The notes under the pieces were generated by a model. That model saw nothing but the letters and a program-made list of their open reading frames with translations, made no database searches and was not told the origin of the DNA. Shown here piece by piece: positions 32,235 to 39,542 of a stretch of 39,542 nt of DNA (the first letter of the stretch is position 1; each line of letters starts with the position of its first letter). Both the position numbers and the translations under genes were made by a program. The DNA is from Didymodactylos carnosus (Eukaryota; Rotifera; Eurotatoria; Philodinida; Philodinidae), in assembly GCA_905250885.1 (NCBI GenBank), contig CAJNOQ010000891.1:1-39542 (forward strand), in the 5' to 3' direction.

Positions 32235-33180
32235 AGAAAAAAGTTTTTATTTTCTTTTATCTTGATGATAGTGCGATATTATAATCAAGTTTAGTGCCAA
32301 TATGATCGAAGTATTTTATTTGCTTACAACTGATTAATGATCAATAAATTGCCATAATTCTATCCATGTTAACATTGTCAATCATTAATTCTAATTTCAA
32401 ATTTTGATGCATATCGTCTATTTGTACAATAATATGGAATAACGGTATGACAACATTTATTAAATATAATTAATTCTAGATTTTCCTTGTTCTGTTCATT
32501 CTTTTTTTTTAAAACAACTTTATTAGAAAATTATAATCAGAATAATAATAGTAATAATAATATTGCGTGCAAGAACAACACAAAAAAAAAAAAGAGGAAA
32601 ATATTATAATGTCAATTAATAGTGTAAATTCATTTTTTTTTCTCCTGATATACGAAGATGAAGCGTAGAGTATGAATCGATTTTTTTGTTTATATAGTCA
32701 ACAATTCTCTCATTTTTAGTTATAAAATATTTTTATTTTTTTTTAAATTGTAGTAGGCCAAATTTATTAAAGAAAAAACAAACGAACAATGAATATTTCG
32801 TTGATAATTAGTTGACGGCAATGACGAGAAAATTAGAGGAAGTATTTAACTAAAATATTTGACTTAAAAATGTTAAACTTATATTTGACTTAAGGAAATA
32901 TGAAATAAAATAATATGTCTCGTTTTAATATCTTTTTAATAGCTTCAATACATTCATTAAATATGTTGCTAATGATCGTCTAGTAATGTGTTTTCGTATC
33001 TACGAAAGGTGTTCCAGAATACATTTTTTACTTGACCATAGAGAAGTACGTGCCAAGTGCCATTACAGGATCCATATTACAAATACTCTACAAGTTGCCG
33101 TCACTGTATAACAATACTAGTCACATGTTGAATACAAATTAACTGTATGTGCTTTTTTCAAGAACAGAAGTCTCGCACAC
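32235..33180. other. AT-rich intergenic, nothing recognised
   Basis: Very AT-rich, with many poly(A)/poly(T) runs and no coding signal. Confidence 0.4.
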
Positions 33181-33267
33181 TCTCTCTCTCTCTCTCTCTC
33201 TCTCTCCCGCTCTTTCGCTTTCTCTCTCTTTCTCTTTCTCTTTCTCTTTCTCCTTCTCTTTCTCCTA
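33181..33267. repeat. (TC)n / (CTTTCT)n microsatellite
   Basis: Thirteen TC units are followed by CTTTCT-type hexamers to 33,267. Confidence 0.9.
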
Positions 33268-34726
33268 GAACAATCTGACTATTTCATTTATGGTTGATAA
33301 TGATTGATAGTTCTAAAAACTAGAGAAATCTATATCTGTATCATAATGAACAAAAACAAATGTCCAATTATAGAACATGATTAAGAATGATTTACAATTC
33401 TTTCTTTTCGCTTTCCAATTCGAGAAATTCATACATTATACCATTATTATTATTACTTTTTGTTTGTCTGTTACTGTATAAAGAATGGCAAAAAAAAATA
33501 GTAAGATCCTACTATCATCATCTTTCATCACAATTGAACCATTGATTCTTAATGACCTTTCTATGCAACAAAAAACATATATTCTAAATTAGACAAATTG
33601 AGACATGAAATTAGCTTTTTTTTAAAATCATAATGCAATAATTTAAAAGTTGAATAAAATTAATTTGTTCCAAAATTCAAAATATTTATGGCGATATAGA
33701 TAATAATTTTTTTAAAACACAACACAGGCGTTTACTGGTATTGATATTGGTACTTTTTCATTCATCATTTTATTAAATCTATTCCCTAATGGAAAGAAGG
33801 GAATGATCTCTATATATTCTTCTATACTCTCGTCTCACGGTTGTTCTCTTTTCCGCGTGGACACTCTATTGACAAGCCTTTGGTATTTTTGTGCTTTCCT
33901 TTGTTATGAGGTGTTTTCTTAAGCATAAAATAAACTTTCAAGTTCAAGATCTTCTGGTGGGATAATATACGATATTGTCAGAAATTTTGTTAAAAGAAAA
34001 ACAAAAAATGGAAAGAATTAGATTGGAGGAAAGGCCAGTGGGCAATGATACAAACATTTAGAAGAGAAAGAAGAGCGAAACTTGGCCGAATGCTGAAATA
34101 TTGATCTAGTCTCGTTTAGGAAAGGCTCTGAGGGCAAGCTCCTTTCCATTTGTTGTTCGGTCATGTTGACATTTCCCATATGTTTTATCATCATCGACAG
34201 TTTTGTTGATTATTTAAGCATACAAGTTAAATTTCTTCATTTTCATCGAGCAAACCAATTTTAGTTGCAACCAGCTTTCGTACGGCTATTCTTTATGCAA
34301 ACAGAAAAAAAATGAACGTGAATATTTTTTTATTTTGTAGTGGATGATGAACTCTGAACTCTAATTTCTTGGTCGGTGCTGATTTTGAGTCTTCTCTAAA
34401 AGCAAAGTAGATAATAACTTGAATCTTGCGTCATTTTTGTGTTGTTGTCTTCCATATCTATGATAAAAAAACTCAACGCGTGACTGCTTCTCGTTCAGTG
34501 ACAGAATAAAGGGTGTCTTGACCTCTAAATTTCAGAGCTGTTTTGTCTACAACTTTTCTTTGCAAATACTCTAGCATTTTCAAAGAGCGAAGAAATATAT
34601 GTGTAGAAGACACTTTGACCTCTCATTTGCTAAAAGGAAAAGTTTGAAAACATTATTTTTTCATATCGAAAACTTTATTTTTCTTCGTAATCCAGTGACG
34701 TAGGTTTTTTCGAGGTATTTTTCAAT
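33268..34726. other. Intergenic, nothing recognised
   Basis: No coding exon or inverted repeat was found. Confidence 0.4.
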
Positions 34727-35281
34727 TAAGGGGGTATACCCCGCATAATATATATATTTTTGACCAGATTGTAGAGGAGGAGAAACTGTATATATTCTGA
34801 ATTTTTTTCGGCAAACGAAGTCGTTTTGACAAAGTTATGGCTTTTATAAGTTATATTCCTCTATAGGCCACCTGTTAGTATAAGATTTCGTAAAAATTTA
34901 AAAATAAAGGTTTATACTGGATTTAGCATAGTTTGTTAGAGCACATCGAGTGGTATATAGTCTGAAATATTTTCAATAATTGAATGACTACTGTCAGAGA
35001 AAAAAGATTACAGTGCATTTTTACTACTAAAAAGTACTTTTTTAAAAGCCTGCCTGCTATTACAGAAATACAATGCATTATAATAAAAAAGTGTTATTAC
35101 AGAAAGATGCGTTACAAAATTCTGCGTACTGTGAGCGGATTAGAATTTTCATTTTAGAAAAAGATTCCAAAATAAATCGAATCTTTTACACTAGCTGCAA
35201 AAGAAAAAAGCAAGAAGAACGTTTTCTTACCACCGGAGGTCGTGTTTGGCACATTTTTTACTTCAGGATAAGTATACCCTT
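34727..35281. mobile_element. Possible inverted-repeat element with GGGGTATACCCC end
   Basis: A perfect 12-bp palindrome GGGGTATACCCC (34,731-34,742) could pair with AGTATACCCTTC near 35,270. Between them two stretches (from about 34,745 and 34,915) look like diverged tandem units. Weak evidence; the ends are not secure. Confidence 0.3.
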
Positions 35282-35392
35282 CAATGGTGTATACTGTTTG
35301 ATAGAGAATTAAATAAGCTTCAATACTATATATAAACTTATGATGAAATATTATGGCATAGTGCACTTGGATAGATAAATACTTTGGAAGGC

Positions 35393-35729
35393 AGTACTGG
35401 ACAAAATTATAGAAACGATTTGTTTTTTGATTTTTCTCCTTTATCATAAAAGCAAAAACAAATTTGAAAAAAACTTGAATAGCCGAAGAAGTGTCCAATC
35501 TGATGTGATGTATATAAAAGTTTCATCGAGTTTTCTGAAACCAAGATTTCTGGAAAACCAAAATCGTAGAAAATCAGGTCCCTGAATGCGCTTGAGAAAT
35601 TCTTTGCACATAACTGGAAAAAGGTTATTCGCAAAAAACAATCTTCATGTCGTCCGCATCGTAAGCTAAAATTATCCACAATGAATCGACATAAGCGTTT
35701 ATCTAAATTCCAGTCAAGTAGGTCTTAGT
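35393..35729 (+). mobile_element. Tc1/mariner-like fragment
   Basis: CAGTACTGGACAAAATTATA at 35,393 resembles the terminal repeat of Tc1-type elements. About 200 bp later a plus-strand open stretch reads LNALEKFFAHNWKKVIRK, then SCRPHRKLKLSTMNRHKR and ends at a stop near 35,729. This recalls the helix-turn-helix to linker part of Tc1 transposases (RPRKKPLLS-like followed by basic helix). The catalytic DDE core and the right terminal repeat are missing, so it is a truncated copy. Confidence 0.45.
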
Positions 35730-37053
35730 CAGAAATAATAAATCCAGATTGACACACTATTGCTGAACTATTGACATTTTTAATCCACTTCATAGTTATT
35801 CATATATCTATGTTTACTGTTGTGTTTTTTAGATAGAAATTAAACTAATGACTATGTGAATGAAAACAGTTTACATGTGTTTAATCAATTACAATATCAA
35901 TCGACGTCAGAAGCGTTGAGATTGACGAATCAGTGTAAAGTGAGAGAAATTTTGGGTTGGCTAATATTTAAAACCACGTTCAACGTGTTCCACCTTAAAA
36001 TCATGGACAAAATTGTTACTCGCCATGTATCGCCATTTCTTTAAGTATATTACACTCATGTGCCATCCAAACTATTATACTCGACCGGATAATCAATACA
36101 AAGTGAGACGAATATTTGGAAAAACAATATCATCACAATCATAGGTTTTCTACGAGGACAAATTTATGGAATTCATTACCCTTCGAATTACGTAAAATAA
36201 AGACATAGGATAGCGGCTTATTTACATAGCCGCGGCTTTATTTTTTATGCTATCTCAACTATCACTTGGCTAGATAACAACTTTACCATCAAATATCGTA
36301 GTGCGATTCGAACATATTAGGTAGTGTAATGGGCGCTTCGAAGAACAGTTTTAGTTTTCACTTTCTTTACCATCTACGCATGTATGGTTCGACATGTATT
36401 CTTCTCATTGTTTAAACATTCTTATATGGTCTGATATTGTGAAATTCTTTGTATGATACGATTTTCCCTTCTTATTTCTCTCTCTAACCTATAAATACGA
36501 ACTGTTTTCCTTAGTGCAAGTACATTCGGTAGTTATCTTTTTCTGTTGAATAAACATATGGTCATTATCTTCTCACAAACATCGACATTAATATGGACAT
36601 ACTGTTGCAGAGGAGATTTTTGAACCTGGTTTCTATAAAGATCTTTAGAAATTATTATTAGCTATAGTATTAAAAGAACCGTTTTGATAAAAAAAAATAG
36701 GTTATTGTTAGAATATGTTTGAATGTATCTCTACGTCCATCGCTTCCTCTTTCCCTCACTCTATGTTTCTTCAGTTAGTTCTTGATTGTTCGTTTTTCCC
36801 ATCTTTTCTTATTTGCACTGTATTCAATCTTGCTTTTTTTTCCAGACTTTTTATGTAGTATATACGTACATGTTTATGTACCAAAGCTATCGTAAGTAAT
36901 ACCTTGCAGAGTTTCAGTTATATAATGGCGATGTCGATTTAGACTACATGATTACCAGCCTTTCTTTCTTTCAACAAATATAGCTTAAACGACTAACTTC
37001 TGTGCTCTAAGTTCTACTTCTTTAACAAACTTTGTATTACAACCCGGAAAAAC
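35730..37053. other. Intergenic, nothing recognised
   Basis: The open piece at 35,856-36,044 has no motif. A short GC-richer stem (AGCGGCT...AGCCGCGGCT near 36,210-36,238) is the only structure seen. Confidence 0.35.
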
Positions 37054-37285
37054 GAAAGGAGGGAGGCGTACTTGATCAGAAAACTGCCCCTCATGTTTTT
37101 GTCTTATTTTAATTAAACTTTTGTTAAAAGACATTTGCACATATTGTCGAGTTGTTTTTATGGAAAATAAGCTCAAAATACGTTTTCAACGTTGATTATT
37201 TTGAGATTCCATCAGACACCCTTCGTTGTTTGAAATAATAATATTTTTGAAAAATCCGGTATAGGTTTCACACAAACCTTGATAT

Positions 37286-37522
37286 GAAGTTTCATTTTTT
37301 TCTCAAAACCAACATCATATTTGGAATCACCGATAAAAGCTGCATTGAACAATCTTTCTCTCGGAATTTTTATACAACTTTGATTTTTTTCGAATTTTTT
37401 CGCCGAGATTTTTGCTGAAAAATCAAAGTTGTCCGAAAATTCCGAGAAAAAGATTGTTCAATGCAGCTTTTATCGGTGATTCCAAATATGATATTGGTTT
37501 TGAGAAAAAACTGAAACTTGAT
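37286..37522. repeat. Inner 237-bp hairpin
   Basis: Arms of about 110 bp share ATCATATTTGGAATCACCGA and AAAGCTGCATTGAACAATCT, with a short centre near 37,395-37,412. It may be a separate MITE inserted in the larger element, or part of it. Confidence 0.8.
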
Positions 37523-37582
37523 GGTGGAAACTGCAAAATATGAGTGCATTCCCTTGATTTTCCTCGTATTTGAATTTTAATG

Positions 37583-37830
37583 GACTGAGCCAATGGTATG
37601 TAGACTTTGTTTACTCAAAATGTTGTAGAGATTTTTAAGAGCTATTTCTTCTATACTAAAGACTAGTCGCATCCTCTCTGGCTTGTGCGAGAAAATTTAA
37701 CTATAAGTGACTCGGCCAATGATGGTTAAAGATTCTTTATACAGAATATTGTAGAGTAAATCAAGGACTATGTTTCTATACCAAATACAAGTTGCATCCT
37801 CGTTTGCATATGGCGAGAAGAGTACTTAAA
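37583..37830. repeat. Two diverged tandem units (period 126 bp)
   Basis: Both units start GACT-x-x-GCCAATG and share TGTAGAG, CTATTTCT/CTATGTTTCT, CTATAC and GCATCCTC in order. They form the central core of the nested inverted-repeat element. Confidence 0.65.
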
Positions 37831-38155
37831 ACATCTGACACCGTCTTTTAGGCCAATTTGTCTCTTGTAAAAATAATTTCTTTCTATCGAAATGATGTAT
37901 AAGGATAGAGTATTTTGTTCAATTTTACACTGGCTGTTTTTTCATATCAAGGTTTGTGTGAAACCTATACCGGATTTTTCAAAAATATTATTATTTCAAA
38001 CAACGAAGGATAATCAGCGTTGAAAACATAGTTTGAGCTTATTTTCCATAAAAACAACTCGACAATATGTGCAAATGTCTTTTAACAAAAGTTTAATCAA
38101 AGCAAGACAAAAACATGAGGGGCAGTTTTCTGATCAAGTACGCCCCCCTCCTTTG

Positions 38156-39151
38156 TTTATTTTCAACATACCAAACACTCAACATCTAAAACGTTTAAAA
38201 CACTAGGGAAACTTTGAAATCTAAAGGACTCTTTAAAAAGATGTTCTGCACAATCTTTTAAGAGTTTCTGAAATTGAATTTCATTTTTGAACCTGAAAAG
38301 GTTCCATGCGGAACTATTTTAGTACATTAACAGGATTGGTCTAAACCCTTTCTAAATCAATAGGTTTATTTCTGAATAATTTTCACAAAATTTTCACACA
38401 GAAATTCTCAACTGTTTTTGGGATGCAGTATATACTGAAAATGTTCCTGAACTTCTGGAATAGTCTACTGTCTCAGAAAAAATAAAAATAAAAAAAATTC
38501 CGATTATATAATATACTAAAGTAGTTTCAGATGAAATTTTTTCTTTTAAACCTCTTACAAGTTTAGAGATGAAATCCTATAGTCAACTCTATAGAAGGTT
38601 CTGTATAGCATCCTTTTTTTAAAGAGTAGATGGGCAACTTGTACAGTATCCATTTTCTGTGTAACTTACTGATCACAGGGACTTAAGGAAATTTGCAGTG
38701 AATAATAATTTCTTGTGCCGATTATCTCATACAAATGAAGAATTATTTGTGGACAAAAGAATATATAACTAAATTCATTAAAACTTTTTCCATAGGTCAT
38801 GATCGACTTGTGCTGTCATTATTCATCAAATTTAAAGAAATTCAAGGAAGTGTAGATTATTTAATTCTCTAGTAAAGTAATAGATATTCTAAAAGTTTTT
38901 TCCACTAAAGACCACACTTCTAGTAAATTTGATTTTATCTGAAAAACTGTTTTTTTCGTTTAAAAAAAATATTCATGTCAGCAATTCCGACTAAATGAAG
39001 CATTTTGGAAATAATATTTCGTTGGTAATGTTGTTCGGATGATGAACTGCATATTCTAAGCATACTTGTATTTTTGTTTGAAGAAAAATTTATTAATTCA
39101 ATATGTACTTTATTCAATACACAATGAAACGAAATAAAAATAATAATGAGA
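38156..39151. other. Intergenic, nothing recognised
   Basis: AT-rich. The stretch near 38,284 (TTTTGAACCTGAAAAGGTTC) resembles bases 27-52 of the window. No coding signal seen. Confidence 0.4.
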
Positions 39152-39536
39152 GGGATTAGAGAAGCGTCTAAAGAAGTTCCTTGATCATCTTGAATACTAT
39201 TCAGTGTTAACGATTCATTCGATTAACTACTCCAGAACCATTGCATTATGGTCTTCACGTGCGCTGGGAAAATCAGATTTTAATATTTTTTGTGGTACCC
39301 ATCAGATAGAATGGATAACTTGTTTTACATATTTAGGTTACTGGTTAACTCCTAGACTAGGATGGGGGAAAGGGATATCTTTATCCAAAACAAAAATTAG
39401 GCAAAGGATCGCTATACAGTGGGCAACTAAGCGGACATTAGGCCAAAAAGTCGATTTTATCTATCTTGAAATACAAATAGTGCAAAATGTAGCTCTTGAA
39501 ATTCTCTATCGAATGGTGTATAAACGTCTATTGTGA
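39152..39536 (+). mobile_element. Truncated LINE (non-LTR retrotransposon) reverse transcriptase fragment
   Basis: An open stretch of about 128 codons after a stop near 39,145-39,148 reads LKKFLDHLEYYS, then INYSRTIALWSSRA, then FTYLGYWLTPRLGWG and SLSKTKIRQRIAI. The order N-x-x-K/RT (target of the thumb region) followed by F-x-YLG is the pattern of reverse transcriptases of jockey/CR1-like LINEs just downstream of the catalytic FADD box. The catalytic core is not here: upstream there are stops and no matching frame. The end (after about 39,420) drifts from the expected sequence before a stop. It is a dead 5'-truncated copy at the window edge. Confidence 0.7.
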
Positions 39537-39542
39537 AACTGA

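Larger units (their letters stand above)
37054..38155. mobile_element. 1.1-kb nested inverted-repeat element
   Basis: Outer arms 37,054-37,286 and 37,943-38,155 are inverted copies of about 215-230 bp (shared stretches: GCGTACTTGATCAGAAAACT, TTTGCACATATTGTCGAGTT, CCGGTATAGGTTTCACACAA). The left arm carries about 20 extra bases near 37,195-37,222. A second hairpin (37,286-37,522) abuts the inner end of the left arm, and two tandem units of period 126 bp (37,583-37,708 and 37,709-37,830) fill the centre. No transposase. This is a composite foldback transposon. Confidence 0.8.

Noticed and set aside
31401-33267. Possible CRISPR-like or regulatory arrays
   Set aside because: The repeats are simple dinucleotide and tetranucleotide microsatellites without spacers.
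35154-35679. Three overlapping minus-strand open frames rich in Phe
   Set aside because: They run antisense to the Tc1-like fragment and show no motif of their own.

Overview
The window looks like AT-rich animal nuclear DNA. Genes are split by short GT-AG introns (mostly 50-100 nt), between decayed genes and many small inverted-repeat transposon derivatives. A Cys-loop receptor, a Ly-6/uPAR-type protein, a decayed TARBP1-like gene and a bacterial-looking serine hydrolase remnant together suggest a small invertebrate. A bdelloid rotifer is my best guess (inference; no rRNA, telomere repeat or marker gene is present to prove it).

Layout. 1-2.4 kb: diverged repeats and a frameshifted unidentified gene remnant. 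2,430-9,857: an exact-looking head-to-tail duplication of a 3,714-bp unit. Each unit carries one three-exon Ly-6-like secreted protein gene (+), a decayed coding-like stretch (-), a 95-bp GC-rich hairpin element and part of a decayed TARBP1/TRM3-like tRNA methyltransferase gene (+). Only the second copy runs on into the next TARBP1 exon (to 10,093), where the gene is cut off. 10,315-12,066: a seven-exon gene (-) with a SANT/BRD8-like start, 364 aa. 12,097-13,317: a 1.2-kb segment bounded by perfect 26-bp inverted repeats. 13,372-14,095: a serine beta-lactamase-like hydrolase pseudogene (+). 14,633-14,998: an intact single-exon secreted phospholipase A2-like gene (+). 15-20.9 kb: intergenic DNA with a 20-bp minisatellite and several decayed coding fragments.

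20,923-28,755 (-) is the main gene: a pentameric ligand-gated ion channel subunit (nicotinic receptor-like, non-alpha), 566 aa after joining four exons, one only 22 nt long. All three junctions keep frame. Its last intron is 6,018 nt, lies at the start of pore helix M2, and contains at least six inverted-repeat elements. These include a mariner-type MITE with TA target duplication, a MULE-type element with a 9-bp target duplication, a 408-bp snapback and a perfect 62-bp palindrome.

28.8-39.5 kb: mostly AT-rich intergenic DNA with microsatellites, a Tc1/mariner-like fragment, a nested inverted-repeat element (37,054-38,155) and, at the right edge, a truncated LINE reverse transcriptase fragment. 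The genes do not form an obvious pathway. The strongest themes are gene decay, one recent tandem duplication and heavy hairpin-element loading of a single intron.
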